Of a DNA stretch of 64,000 nt, positions 37,169 through 46,012 are shown piece after piece. The translations under genes and the position numbers were made by a program. Below the pieces are notes generated by a model that was given only the letters and a program-made list of their open reading frames with translations, was not told the DNA's origin and made no database searches. The DNA comes from Erythrobacter oryzae (GTDB taxonomy: Bacteria > Pseudomonadota > Alphaproteobacteria > Sphingomonadales > Sphingomonadaceae): positions 62,001-126,000 of the forward strand of contig NZ_JASCXI010000001.1 in the NCBI RefSeq assembly GCF_030271515.1, given 5' to 3'. Numbering within the stretch: position 1 is the stretch's first letter; each line of letters begins with the position of its first letter.

Positions 37169-39082
37169 CTAGGGAAGGGGGGCGGGCAAGGCAAGATCGG
37201 CCGGAGCGATCTGCCCCATCACGCGCCCGGCGGCGGCGCGGGTCATGTGGCTGCCGTCCCAGTAATTGAGGCGGCCATTCTGGATCAGCCAGCAGCGTTC
37301 CTCGCTGCACAGCGGGGCGGCGGCATCGACATAGGTGACGCGCGGATCGCGCATGGCCAGTTCGCGCAGCAGCGGATTGACCGCGCGCCCTTCGGCGAGG
37401 GTGGCGGGGTAGCTGTCGGGGCAGGGCTCGCCGAGATAGGCGCGGCAGCGCAGCCAGCCCTGCTGCATGATCGGGCCTGCCGCCCATGCGGTGGGCGAAT
37501 TGCCGACGAGGATCACCCGCGTGCCCGGCGGCAGGCGGTCGATGGTGCGGGTGATGGCCGCCGCCAGCGCGGGCGCAGCCTGCCCCGAACTGCGGCCAAG
37601 CGCCTTGCCCGACTTCGCGTCGTAAAGCTCGCGGTCCCAGCGCTGCGCCCAGATCACCGTGCCGATCCGGCGGGTGCGCACCAGTTCGACCAGGCGGTCA
37701 GGCAGGCCGGCGCAGACGCGCTGCTTGGCACCGGGCGCGCTCCAGTTGGTGATCCCCTCGGCGGCAAGGCAGCCATTCTCCGATATCAGCGCCCCCGCGC
37801 CGAAGCGGCCCGTGGCGTCGGGGAAATACTGGCCCGCGTGGCTATCGCCATAGAGCACGAAACCGAGCGCGCCGGTGGCCGGGATCACCTCGGGATCGAG
37901 CGCGCCGCGCGGCCGCAGCCCGTCAAGCGCCGCGGCCTCGGCTCCCGAGCGGGGAAGAAGCGCGCGGGCATATCCTGCCACGCCGACCCCGAGCGGGAGC
38001 GCCAGCGCAGCGGCACAGGCCCCCGCCAGCAGCGCCGGGGCGGCCAGCCAGCGGCGCTGGCGCACCGGCTGTTCGATCCAGCGCCACGATGCGCTCGCCA
38101 GCGCGACCGACACGCCCACCGCCGCCACCAGCGCCCAGACCGGCAGCGGGCCGAAATGCACATATTGCGCCAGCGCCAGCACCGGCTGGTGCCACAGGTA
38201 AAGGCCGAATGAGATCAGCCCCAGCCCCACCAGCGGGGGCGCGGAGAGCAACCGGCCTGCGGCGGTCGCGGGGCCGCAGAACAGCAGCACCAGCGCGGTG
38301 CCCAGCGTCGGCAGCAGGAACAGCACGCCGGGTGCGGGGGCATCGGGGTCGATCAGCGCAAAGCCTGCGATGATCGCCGCCAGCCCCGCCATCGCCAGCC
38401 GCCCGTCGGCACGCGGCGCGCGCGGCAGCAGCGCGCAGACCGCGCCCAGCATCAGCTCCCACATCCGGGTCGGCAGGAGGTAGAATGTCGCAAGCGGCCA
38501 GCGCGGGGCGAGCCACAGCGCGGCCGCAAGGCTCGCCGCCCCCAGCAGCGCGGCGACCGGCAGCAGCGCGCTCCGGTTCCAGCGCCATGCGCCCAGCATC
38601 ACCAGCGGGAACAGCAGGTAGAACTGCTCCTCCACCCCCAGCGTCCAGGTGTGGAGCAGGGGCAGGGCGCCTTCGCCCGCATCGAAATAGCCGGTGTCGC
38701 GGGCGAAATGGAGGTTCGAGGCGAACAGCGATGCCGCGAGCAACGCCTTGGCGAACTGGAGGAAGTCCTCGGGCGTCAGGATTGCCCAGGCCGCGCCCGC
38801 CGTCACCGCCAGCATCGCGACCAGCGCCGGGATGATCCGCCGCGCGCGCCGCTCCCAGAAACCGCGCAAGGTGAAGCGCCCGCTCGCCAGCTCGCCGGCA
38901 ATGATGCCGGTGATGAGACAGCCGCTGATCACGAAGAACACGTCGACCCCGGCAAAGCCGCCGGGCAGCAGCGTCGGGGCGGCATGGTGCACCACCACCG
39001 GCGCGATCGCGAGCGCGCGCAGACCGTCGATCTCGGGCCGGTGACCGCCGGAAGCGGGTCCCGGCGCGGGCGCTGGCTGCAT
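37169..39082 (-). CDS. Membrane O-acyltransferase with C-terminal SGNH domain (OafA/OatA-like)
   Basis: This 637-residue protein fuses an Acyltransferase-3 membrane domain (about residues 1-380, about ten helices; signatures EIDGLRALAIAPVV, FVISGCLITGI, RRARRIIPA, HTWTLGVEEQFYLLFP) to a periplasmic SGNH domain. The SGNH block starts LYGDSHAGQYFP and its distal catalytic Asp-His is in YWDGSHMT. Such fusions O-acetylate surface polysaccharides, LPS or peptidoglycan. The acceptor is unknown. The start overlaps the radC stop by 1 base (TGATG), so it is coupled to radC, an unusual partner. Confidence 0.92.
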   Translation of the reverse strand: MQPAPAPGPASGGHRPEIDGLRALAIAPVVVHHAAPTLLPGGFAGVDVFFVISGCLITGIIAGELASGRFTLRGFWERRARRIIPALVAMLAVTAGAAWAILTPEDFLQFAKALLAASLFASNLHFARDTGYFDAGEGALPLLHTWTLGVEEQFYLLFPLVMLGAWRWNRSALLPVAALLGAASLAAALWLAPRWPLATFYLLPTRMWELMLGAVCALLPRAPRADGRLAMAGLAAIIAGFALIDPDAPAPGVLFLLPTLGTALVLLFCGPATAAGRLLSAPPLVGLGLISFGLYLWHQPVLALAQYVHFGPLPVWALVAAVGVSVALASASWRWIEQPVRQRRWLAAPALLAGACAAALALPLGVGVAGYARALLPRSGAEAAALDGLRPRGALDPEVIPATGALGFVLYGDSHAGQYFPDATGRFGAGALISENGCLAAEGITNWSAPGAKQRVCAGLPDRLVELVRTRRIGTVIWAQRWDRELYDAKSGKALGRSSGQAAPALAAAITRTIDRLPPGTRVILVGNSPTAWAAGPIMQQGWLRCRAYLGEPCPDSYPATLAEGRAVNPLLRELAMRDPRVTYVDAAAPLCSEERCWLIQNGRLNYWDGSHMTRAAAGRVMGQIAPADLALPAPLP

Positions 39083-39816
39083 CAGATCAGGCCCTTGGCC
39101 CTGAGACTGGTGTGCCCCTCGCGCCCGATGATGACGTGATCGTGGACGGTGACGCCCATGTGCCGCCCGGCCTCGGCGATGCGCTGGGTGATCTGGATGT
39201 CGGCGCGGCTGGGTTCGGGCGAGCCGCTCGGGTGGTTGTGGACGAGGATCATGGCGGAGGCGCCCACGTCCATCGCCCGGCGGATCACCTCGCGCGGGTG
39301 GATCGCGGCCTCGTCGATGGAGCCGTCACCCACATGGTGATCCTCGATCAGGCGGTTCTTGGTGTCGAGATAGAGCACCCGCACCCGCTCGATAGTGAGG
39401 TGCGCCATGTCGGTGGTGAGGTAGTCGATCAGCGCCTGCCAGCTGCCGAGCACCGGCTTTCCCATGATCTCGCCGCGCGCCATGCGCCGCGCGGCGGTGG
39501 CGACGGCCTTCAGCGCGGCGGCCGAGTTCTCGCCGACGCCCTTCACCCGCTGCAAGGCCTTGGGATCGGCGTTCATCACCCCTGCAAGGCTGCCGAACTG
39601 CGCCAGCAGCGCCTTCGCCATCGGCTTGGTATTGCCGCGCGGGATCGCGGCGAAGAGCAGGTATTCAAGCACCTCGTAATCCGCCAGCGCCTCGGCCCCG
39701 CCGGTCAGCAGCCGGTCGCGCAGCCGGGCGCGGTGGCCTTCGCCTGCGGCCTTCTTCGGGTCCCAATCGGGCACCGCCTCGTCGAGGAATTCGAAACTGT
39801 CTTCAGCTTCCGGCAA
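39082..39816 (-). CDS. radC: RadC-family JAB-domain protein
   Basis: This 244-residue protein has an N-terminal helix-hairpin-helix (LQRVKGVGENSAAALKAV). Its MPN/JAMM domain carries the metal motif HNHPSGSPEPSRADI (HxHP...D) and a preceding REVIRRAMDVGASAMI segment. RadC was once linked to DNA repair, but the true activity is unclear; the motif suggests a metalloprotease or nuclease. The start is a TTG at 39816 with weak ribosome features. Translation from the GTG at Val15 is an alternative. Confidence 0.9.
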   Translation of the reverse strand: MPEAEDSFEFLDEAVPDWDPKKAAGEGHRARLRDRLLTGGAEALADYEVLEYLLFAAIPRGNTKPMAKALLAQFGSLAGVMNADPKALQRVKGVGENSAAALKAVATAARRMARGEIMGKPVLGSWQALIDYLTTDMAHLTIERVRVLYLDTKNRLIEDHHVGDGSIDEAAIHPREVIRRAMDVGASAMILVHNHPSGSPEPSRADIQITQRIAEAGRHMGVTVHDHVIIGREGHTSLRAKGLI

Positions 39817-39893
39817 TGCGGCCCCCCGGAAAAGCGTGTGTCACAGTGTGTCTCATTGCCTTTGGAAGGGGATACGCGCAAGAGTTGGAGACG

Positions 39894-42800
39894 ATGCGGC
39901 AGGCTGAGGCGGAGACGGTGGAGGAGCCGCAGGACGGCGGGAGCGGGCGCGCGCGGCCGCGCCGCCGCTGGCGCAATCCCGTGCTGCTGGGTGTCGCCGC
40001 GCTCGCGCTGGTGGGTGGCGGGGCCGCGTGGCTGAGCCGCGAGCGAATCGCCCGCGACGTGATCGACGACTATCTGGGCGCGCGCGGGGTGCCGGCGACT
40101 TACGACATCGTCAGCCTCACGCCGCAGCAGCAGGTGATCGAAAACGTCGTGATCGGCGATCCCGCGCGGCCCGATCTCACCGTCAAACGTATGGTGATCG
40201 AGACCGGCGTGGGCTGGAGCGGGCCGACCCTGCGCCGCGTGACGGTGGAGGGCGCGCGGGTTTTCGCGAGCTACCGGGGCGGCAAGCTGAGCCTCGGCAA
40301 GCTCGATCCGCTGCTCTTCACCGGCTCCGCCGAGCCGCCCGCGCTGCCCGCGATCGACGTGGTGCTGACCGACGCGCGCGGATTGCTGACAAGCGATTTC
40401 GGGCGCGCCGGGTTCAAGCTCGAGGGCAAGGGGCGGCTCGATGACGGCTTTGCCGGGGTGCTCGCCGCCACCGCGCCGGGGATCGGCACCGCCGATTGCC
40501 GCGCCGGGAGCGCGACGCTTTACGGCAGCCTCACAACCGAGGCCGGCGCGCCTACCTTCGATGGTCCGCTGCGGATTGCCGATCTTGCCTGCGGGGGGGC
40601 GACACTGGCGCGCGCCGATATCGGCACCAGGGCGAGCCTCGCCCCCGCCTTCGACGCGGCGAGCGCCGATTTCCGCGTGACCGGTGGCGGCGCGCGCCTT
40701 GCCGATGTGAGCGCGGCAGGGCTGGGCGGAAGCGCCGAGCTGGACTGGTCTGAGGGCCGCCTTGCCTTCGGGCACGATCTGGCGCTCACCGGCCTTGCCG
40801 CGCCGCAGGGCCGCCTCGCGCGGCTCGCGGCGACCGGCGACTGGCGCGGTGCGGTGGACGGGTCGAGCGGGCAGTGGGAGGGGAGCTTGCGCGGCGCGGG
40901 GCTGGCGCCTGCCAAGGATCTCGCCGCGAGCCTTGCCGCGATCGAGCGCGGCGCGGCGGGCACGCTGGTCGCGCCGCTAGTCGCCCGCACCCGCACGGCG
41001 CTGGGCGCGGCGCTTGCCGGGGCGAGCCTGCGCGGCGATGCCATCATCCGTCATCGCGGGGGCGATGTCTCGCTCATTATTCCCGAGGCCAGCCTCGCCA
41101 GCGCAAGCGGCACGCGGGTGCTGGCGCTCTCGCGGGTCAATGCCAAGCTCGGCGCGCAGGGCGTAACCGGCCTCGCTGGCAATCTGCTCGCGGGCGGCGA
41201 GGGCCTGCCGTCGATCAACGGACGGATTGCGCAGGAGGCTGGCGGCTGGAGCGCGCGGCTCGCCATGGCCGATTACGCCGCCGGGGCAAACCGCCTCGCG
41301 ATCCCGCGCCTGACGCTGCGCAGCGGCGCGGGCGGGGCGCTCGCCTTCGAGGGCCTCGTCAAGGCGAGCGGCGATTTGCCCGGGGGCGGGGTCAATGATC
41401 TCGACCTGCCGCTCGAGGGCACGTGGTCGCCACGCGCGGGGCTGGCGGTGGGCACGCGCTGCACCCCGCTGCGCTTCGGCAAGCTGGCGCTCTCGGGCCT
41501 GGCGCTGGCGGGGCAGCAGGTGACCCTGTGCCCCGAGGGCCGCGCTCCCATGCTGACCTATGGCCGCGACCTGCGCCTTGCCGCGCGCACCGGGGCGCTC
41601 AAGCTCGAGGGCACGCTCGGCGAATCCCCGGCGAGCCTTGCCGCGACAGGCGTCAGCCTGCGCTACCCCCAGCCCTTCGCTCTCGAGGGCCTTGCCGCGC
41701 GCATCGGCGAGGGGGACAGCGAGGTGCGCCTCTCGGCCGCGACCCTCACCGGCCGCTTCGGCGAGGCCATCACCGGCGACTTCGCGGGGGGCGCGGCAAG
41801 GCTCGCCGCGGTGCCCTTCGATCTCGATGCCATCGCCGGGGGTTGGTCCTTCGCCGAGGGCGTCCTCAGCCTCACCGGCGCCAGCTTCACCCTGTCCGAT
41901 CGCCCGACTGCCGAGAACCCCGAACCCCGCTTCACCCCGCTCGTCGCCAATGGCGCGACGCTGCGGCTCGCGGACAACCGCATCACCGCCGACGCGCGGC
42001 TCGCCCACCGCGAATCGGGCCGCGCGGTCGCCACCGTGGCGATCACCCACGATCTCGATACCGCCGCCGGCAGCGCCCGTCTCGCCGTTCCCGCGCTGGT
42101 GTTCGACAAGGGCTTCCAGCCCGAGGACCTCTCGGGCCTCGCCAAGGGCGTGGTCGCGCTGGCCGAGGGCACGGTGACCGGCACAGGGCGGATCGACTGG
42201 CGGGGCGAGACCCTGACGAGCTCGGGCACCTTCGCCACCACCGGCCTCGATTTCGCCGCCGCCTTCGGCCCCGTGCGCGGATTGAAGGGCGAGGTGGTCT
42301 TCACCGACCTCCTCAACCTCACCACCGCGCCCGACCAGCGCGTGAGCATCGCCGCGATCAACCCCGGGGTCGAGGTGCTGGCGGGCACGGTGCAGTTCGA
42401 GGTCAAGGACGGCACGCTCCTCTCTCTCGAGGACGCGCGCTTCCCCTTCATGGGCGGCACCCTCACCATGCGCCCGCTGGTGATGGACTTCAGCCAGCCC
42501 GAGGAACGCCGCTACGTCTTCGAGATCACCGGGCTCGATGCCGCCAAGTTCGTCGCGCAGATGGAACTCAGCAACCTCTCGGCCACCGGCATCTTCGATG
42601 GCACCGTCCCGATCGTGTTCGACAAGGACGGACGCGGGCGGATCGACAACGGCGTGCTGATCGCGCGCGAGGGCGGGGGCAATGTCGCCTATATCGGCGA
42701 GCTCAGCTACGAGAACCTCGGCACGATGGGCAACTACGCCTTCTCGGCGCTGCGTTCGCTCGATTATCGCAAGATGCGCGTGGGGCTGGGCGGGCAGCTC

Positions 42801-43109
42801 GACGGCGAGATCGTCACCAGCTTCGAATTCGACGGCGTGCGCCAAGGCGCGGGCACCAGCAGCAACTTCGTCACGCGCCGCCTCGCCAAGCTGCCGATCC
42901 AGTTCAGGGTCAACGTGCGCTCGGAGAATTTCTACCAGCTCTCGACCATGGTGCGCTCGCTGTGGGACATCGACGTCCTCGGCACACCGGTCGATCGCGG
43001 GCTGCTGAAGGCCGAGAACGGCCGCTTCGTGCCCGCCAATCCCGCCCGTCCCACCTTGCCGGGGCCTAAAGCGCCCGTTCAACCTGCCGAAAGCGAAGAC
43101 AAGCGATGA
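39894..43109 (+). CDS. ydbH: YdbH-family AsmA-like intermembrane lipid transport protein
   Basis: This 1071-residue protein has a cytosolic basic leader (RARPRRRWRNP), one transmembrane anchor (VLLGVAALALVGGGAAWL, about residues 30-47) and a very long periplasmic domain of repeated beta segments rich in Gly/Ala/Leu. The C-terminus carries the YdbH/dicarboxylate-region pattern YNFSALRSLDYRKMRVG-like (here GNYAFSALRSLDYRKM). YdbH, with TamB and YhdP, moves phospholipids to the outer membrane and acts with YnbE and YdbL. ATG 39894 is chosen because TTGGAG is well placed. The ynbE and ydbL genes follow directly. Confidence 0.9.
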   Translation: MRQAEAETVEEPQDGGSGRARPRRRWRNPVLLGVAALALVGGGAAWLSRERIARDVIDDYLGARGVPATYDIVSLTPQQQVIENVVIGDPARPDLTVKRMVIETGVGWSGPTLRRVTVEGARVFASYRGGKLSLGKLDPLLFTGSAEPPALPAIDVVLTDARGLLTSDFGRAGFKLEGKGRLDDGFAGVLAATAPGIGTADCRAGSATLYGSLTTEAGAPTFDGPLRIADLACGGATLARADIGTRASLAPAFDAASADFRVTGGGARLADVSAAGLGGSAELDWSEGRLAFGHDLALTGLAAPQGRLARLAATGDWRGAVDGSSGQWEGSLRGAGLAPAKDLAASLAAIERGAAGTLVAPLVARTRTALGAALAGASLRGDAIIRHRGGDVSLIIPEASLASASGTRVLALSRVNAKLGAQGVTGLAGNLLAGGEGLPSINGRIAQEAGGWSARLAMADYAAGANRLAIPRLTLRSGAGGALAFEGLVKASGDLPGGGVNDLDLPLEGTWSPRAGLAVGTRCTPLRFGKLALSGLALAGQQVTLCPEGRAPMLTYGRDLRLAARTGALKLEGTLGESPASLAATGVSLRYPQPFALEGLAARIGEGDSEVRLSAATLTGRFGEAITGDFAGGAARLAAVPFDLDAIAGGWSFAEGVLSLTGASFTLSDRPTAENPEPRFTPLVANGATLRLADNRITADARLAHRESGRAVATVAITHDLDTAAGSARLAVPALVFDKGFQPEDLSGLAKGVVALAEGTVTGTGRIDWRGETLTSSGTFATTGLDFAAAFGPVRGLKGEVVFTDLLNLTTAPDQRVSIAAINPGVEVLAGTVQFEVKDGTLLSLEDARFPFMGGTLTMRPLVMDFSQPEERRYVFEITGLDAAKFVAQMELSNLSATGIFDGTVPIVFDKDGRGRIDNGVLIAREGGGNVAYIGELSYENLGTMGNYAFSALRSLDYRKMRVGLGGQLDGEIVTSFEFDGVRQGAGTSSNFVTRRLAKLPIQFRVNVRSENFYQLSTMVRSLWDIDVLGTPVDRGLLKAENGRFVPANPARPTLPGPKAPVQPAESEDKR

Positions 43110-43204
43110 TGCATCACGAATTGACCGCGCCGGAGCGCGCTGCCACATCCGCAGGTCAGGGCAAGGGCCAAGGCCGGGGACACGGGGCGCAGATGGGGCG
43201 AGCA

Positions 43205-43396
43205 ATGACAGGACGACACCGGATGATGATGGCCGGGGCGGCGATCCTTTCGGCGGGTCTGGGGGGATGCATCAACATCGCCGCGCCCGAGAAGCCGATC
43301 GTGATCGAGCTCAACATCAACATCCGGCAGGAAGTGATCTACCGGCTCGCGGAGGACGCGGCCAACACGATTGAAGAGAACCCGGACATCTTCTGA
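43205..43396 (+). CDS. ynbE: YnbE-family lipoprotein
   Basis: This small lipoprotein (63 residues from the ATG at 43205) has a type II signal (MMMAGAAILSAGLGGC, lipobox LGGC). Its short mature chain INIAAPEKPIVIELNINIRQEV matches the YnbE family. YnbE augments the YdbH beta sheet to bridge to the outer membrane. An alternative upstream ATG at 43106 overlaps the ydbH stop (ATGA) and would add 33 residues of basic leader; which start is used is unclear. Confidence 0.85.
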   Translation: MTGRHRMMMAGAAILSAGLGGCINIAAPEKPIVIELNINIRQEVIYRLAEDAANTIEENPDIF

Positions 43397-43425
43397 CAGA
43401 TGCTCGGCGGTCTGGAGAAACGCTG

Positions 43426-43806
43426 ATGCTGAATGCCAAATCCGCAAGTCTGGCCGCGCTGGCGGCCATCGCCGTCCTCGCCGCGCCCGCGCTGGCGCAG
43501 CGCGACCCTGCCTTCGATGCCGCGCGCGCGGCGGGCAAGATCGGCGAGAAGGTCGACGGCTATGTCGGCATCGTCGGTGCGGAAACCACCGAACTGCGCC
43601 GCATCGTCGACGACATCAACATCAAGCGCCGCGCCGTCTATGCCGAGCGCGCGCAGGCCAAGAATGCGACGATCGAGGAATATGCGCTGACGATCGGCTG
43701 CCAGCAGATCCTCAAGACCCAGCCGGGGGAAAAATACCAGGCCCCCGACGGCTCGTGGCAGACCCGCACCGCCGAGCCTCCGATCCGGCACCCCAAGTGC
43801 CCCTGA
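43426..43806 (+). CDS. ydbL: YdbL-family (DUF1318) periplasmic protein
   Basis: This 126-residue protein has a signal peptide (about residues 1-24, ending ALA) and the DUF1318 core: a helix with AARAAGKIGEKVDGYVGIV, then IVDDINIKRRAVYAERA, typical of YdbL. YdbL modulates the YdbH-YnbE interaction. The ATG at 43426 follows GGAG. The stop overlaps the left arm of a 12-bp palindrome. The end of the operon is at this point, and the F0 operon begins after it. Confidence 0.85.
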   Translation: MLNAKSASLAALAAIAVLAAPALAQRDPAFDAARAAGKIGEKVDGYVGIVGAETTELRRIVDDINIKRRAVYAERAQAKNATIEEYALTIGCQQILKTQPGEKYQAPDGSWQTRTAEPPIRHPKCP

Positions 43807-43830
43807 CTTTTGTGCAGTTGCACAAAAGTC
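43805..43830. repeat. Perfect 12-bp palindrome overlapping the ydbL stop
   Basis: GACTTTTGTGCA and its exact complement TGCACAAAAGTC are separated by GT. There is no T run after it, so it is not a standard terminator. It could be an operator for the downstream atp promoter, or a transcript-stabilising hairpin. Confidence 0.6.
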
Positions 43831-43843
43831 CGGCCCGCCGATG

Positions 43844-43872
43844 TTGACACGTATTGAGCCCCCTTCTAAGGG
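43844..43872 (+). promoter_or_regulatory. Likely promoter of the atpI-atpB operon
   Basis: A consensus TTGACA (43844-43849) is followed after 17 bases by TAAGGG (43867-43872). The -10 lies in a second palindrome, GCCCCCTT-CT-AAGGGGGC (43858-43875). The -10 is a poor match, but the perfect -35 and the position 86-91 bases upstream of atpI fit a strong housekeeping promoter. Confidence 0.5.
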
Positions 43873-43934
43873 GGCGGCGCCCTCGGCGGGCACCTTGTTG
43901 CATGTGGCTTGGCCTTGCGTTTAGAGGCGATGGC

Positions 43935-44282
43935 ATGAGCGACGAGAAACCCGCCCGAGAACCCATTCACGAGGATGCGCGGATCGACGCGCTCGAAGCG
44001 CGGCTCAAGGCCGCACGCGAGCGCGAAGAGCAGCGCAACCGGCCGCAGGTGCAGGGCGTCGATGCGAATTACCGCAGCGGCAACCGCGCTCTGGCCAGCC
44101 TTCTGGGAGGGATCGTCGGCGGCCTGGTGATCGGCTTTGCGATTGACGCATTGGCCAACTCCGCGCCCTGGGGCCTGTTAGGCGGGCTGTTCCTCGGAAC
44201 GGCATCGGCTTTCAGAAGCATTATTCTGAGCGCGAATACGCGCCCCGAAGACGAGGCCGAAGGCGGGACACGCGAGGGATAG
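43935..44282 (+). CDS. atpI: AtpI/AtpZ-type ATP synthase assembly protein
   Basis: This 115-residue protein has a charged cytosolic N-terminus (about 1-55, Arg/Glu-rich). Two transmembrane helices follow (SLLGGIVGGLVIGFAIDAL and GLLGGLFLGTASAF), as in AtpI/AtpZ. It precedes atpB in the usual place; AtpI helps assemble the c ring. ATG at 43935. Sixty-nine bases separate it from atpB. Confidence 0.87.
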   Translation: MSDEKPAREPIHEDARIDALEARLKAAREREEQRNRPQVQGVDANYRSGNRALASLLGGIVGGLVIGFAIDALANSAPWGLLGGLFLGTASAFRSIILSANTRPEDEAEGGTREG

Positions 44283-44351
44283 ACCCCGCCTGATCCGGCC
44301 GAGGTCCCCCGAGGGGCGCGTTTGATGTAACCATTTGGGGATTGTTCGATC

Positions 44352-45143
44352 GTGGCAGCCGAAGAAGGCAAGGTCGATCCGATGAAGCAGTTCACCATCG
44401 AACCCCTGCTGGGGTCCGATTGGCAACTGGGCGACGGTATCAACATCGCGTTCACCAACTCCGCGCTGTGGATGGCGATCACCGCCGTCCTCGTCTGGGT
44501 GTTCGTCGCGGGCGGCATGAAGCGCCAGCTGGTGCCGGGCCGCTGGCAGATGGCGGTCGAGACCATGACCGGCTTCATCGACGACCTGCTCGAGGCGAAC
44601 GTCGGCAAGGCGGGGCGCAAGTACGTGCCCTACATCTTCACGCTGTTCATGTTCATCCTGTTCGGCAACCTGCTCGGCCTCGTGCCGGTGGGGCTGATCC
44701 CGGGCATCCACGCCTTCACCTTCACCAGCCACTTCACCGCGACCGGCGTGCTGGCGATCATGAGCTTCTCGATCGTGCTGATCGTCGGCTTCTGGAAGCA
44801 TGGCTTCCACTTCTTCTCGCTGTTCTGGCCCGCGAACACCCCGGTGTTCCTCGCCGCGCCTATCAGCCTGATCGAGCTCGTCAGCTTCATGGTCCGCCCC
44901 TTCAGCCTCGCGCTGCGACTGTTCGTCGCGATGATGGCTGGCCACGTCCTCCTCAAGGTGCTGGCGAGCTTCGTCATCGCCGGCGGCGGCGCAGGCCTCG
45001 GCCTCGGCGTGCTGGTCGGCCTGCCGAGCTTCGTGCTGATGGTCGCGATCAGCGCGCTCGAGATCCTCGTGGCCGGCATTCAGGCCTATGTCTTCGCGCT
45101 CTTGACCTCGCTCTACATCAACGACGCGGAAAACCTTCACTGA
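44352..45143 (+). CDS. atpB: F0F1 ATP synthase subunit a
   Basis: This proton-channel subunit has 263 residues and a GTG start. Motifs: FTNSALWMAITAVLVWVF, FILFGNLLGLVPVGLIPG, FTSHFTATGVLAIM, and the essential Arg region SFMVRPFSLALRLFVAMMAGHVLL (LALRL Arg). The C-terminal helix is ALEILVAGIQAYVFALL. It sits between atpI and atpE. Confidence 0.97.
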   Translation: MAAEEGKVDPMKQFTIEPLLGSDWQLGDGINIAFTNSALWMAITAVLVWVFVAGGMKRQLVPGRWQMAVETMTGFIDDLLEANVGKAGRKYVPYIFTLFMFILFGNLLGLVPVGLIPGIHAFTFTSHFTATGVLAIMSFSIVLIVGFWKHGFHFFSLFWPANTPVFLAAPISLIELVSFMVRPFSLALRLFVAMMAGHVLLKVLASFVIAGGGAGLGLGVLVGLPSFVLMVAISALEILVAGIQAYVFALLTSLYINDAENLH

Positions 45144-45207
45144 GGGCCTTCGCAGGCGCTCTTCACTACCCACGACAACACACAGAATTTCAACGGAGTT
45201 TAATACC

Positions 45208-45432
45208 ATGGACGCACAAGCTGCAGCTCTTCTCGGTGCCGGTCTCGCGGCGATCGGCGCTGGCCTCGCCGCGCTCGGCGTGGGCAACGTGTTTGCCTCG
45301 TTCCTCGAAGGCGCGCTGCGCAACCCGGGTGCCGCCGACGGTCAGCAGGGCCGCCTGTTCATCGGCTTCGCGGCTGCCGAACTTCTCGGCCTGCTGGCCT
45401 TCGTGATCGCCGTCCTGCTGATCTTCAGCTAA
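45208..45432 (+). CDS. atpE: F0F1 ATP synthase subunit c
   Basis: This 74-residue hairpin forms the rotary ring. Helix 1 is Gly/Ala-rich (LLGAGLAAIGAGLAALGVGNVF), the polar loop is EGALRNPGA, and helix 2 (LFIGFAAAELLGLLAFVIAVLLIF) carries the proton-binding Glu (AAAELLG). Two further carboxylates typical of Na+ rings are absent from that site, so H+ is most likely. A strong CGGAG ribosome site precedes the ATG. Confidence 0.98.
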   Translation: MDAQAAALLGAGLAAIGAGLAALGVGNVFASFLEGALRNPGAADGQQGRLFIGFAAAELLGLLAFVIAVLLIFS

Positions 45433-45448
45433 GACGAGACCGCGCCCG

Positions 45449-45480
45449 CGCCGGGTGGGGGCTGTGCCTCTTGCCCGGCG
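45449..45480 (+). promoter_or_regulatory. Hairpin between atpE and atpF'
   Basis: The arms CGCCGGG and CCCGGCG (45449-45455, 45474-45480) lie in the 85-base gap after atpE. With no T run they are probably an RNA-stabilising or processing hairpin. That could help keep atpE output high relative to the following b subunits, which is inference. Confidence 0.35.
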
Positions 45481-45517
45481 GGGCCGATCACATCTGCGTT
45501 CCGGCCAAAGGTCCATC

Positions 45518-46012
45518 ATGCCTCAGATCGATCAACTCTCCGAAACCCTGACCAGCCAGGTCTTCTGGCTGCTGGTGTTCTTCGGCCTCACCTTCGTGGT
45601 CGTCGGCCTCGGGATGGTGCCCAAGATCCTCGGCACGGTGGAGATGCGTGACAACCAGATCGCCGGCGACCTCGCCGCGGCTCAGGCTGCGCGCGATGCG
45701 GCGACCGCCGAGGAAGAGGCCTGGCGCACCCGCGAGAACGCCAATCGCGCCGCGGCGCAGGCGCTGATCGGCGAGGCCAAGGCCAAGGCGGCCGCCGCCA
45801 CCGCCGCCAAGCTCGCCAAGGCGCAGGGCAAGCTCGACACCCAGCTCGCCGAGGCCGAAGCCGCGATCGAGGCCGCGCGCAGCAGCGCCATGGCCGAGGT
45901 CGAGGGCGTTGCCGCCGACGTCGCGCGCGACATCGTCGCCCGCGTCGCCGGGGCCGATATCAAACCCGCGACCGCCAAGGCTGCGGTCAAGAAGGTGATG
46001 GCGCATGGCTGA
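45518..46012 (+). CDS. atpF': F0F1 ATP synthase subunit b'
   Basis: This is the second-stalk b' subunit, 164 residues. Its N-terminal membrane helix is QVFWLLVFFGLTFVVVGLGMVP (about residues 13-34), followed by a long Ala/Glu/Lys coiled coil. Separate b and b' genes are typical of alphaproteobacteria. ATG 45518 (MPQIDQLSETL). It overlaps the b gene by 8 bases. Confidence 0.93.
   Translation: MPQIDQLSETLTSQVFWLLVFFGLTFVVVGLGMVPKILGTVEMRDNQIAGDLAAAQAARDAATAEEEAWRTRENANRAAAQALIGEAKAKAAAATAAKLAKAQGKLDTQLAEAEAAIEAARSSAMAEVEGVAADVARDIVARVAGADIKPATAKAAVKKVMAHG

Noticed and set aside
40977..43205. 742-codon antisense frame opposite ydbH
   Set aside because: Composition (Arg/Gly/Ala/His) and lack of motifs indicate a shadow. 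The plus strand has signal, anchor and family features.
44178..45323. Long open frame antisense to atpI-atpB
   Set aside because: High-GC codon bias keeps an antisense frame open. It is rich in Arg/His/Ala without domain logic, and the plus strand holds two clear F0 genes.
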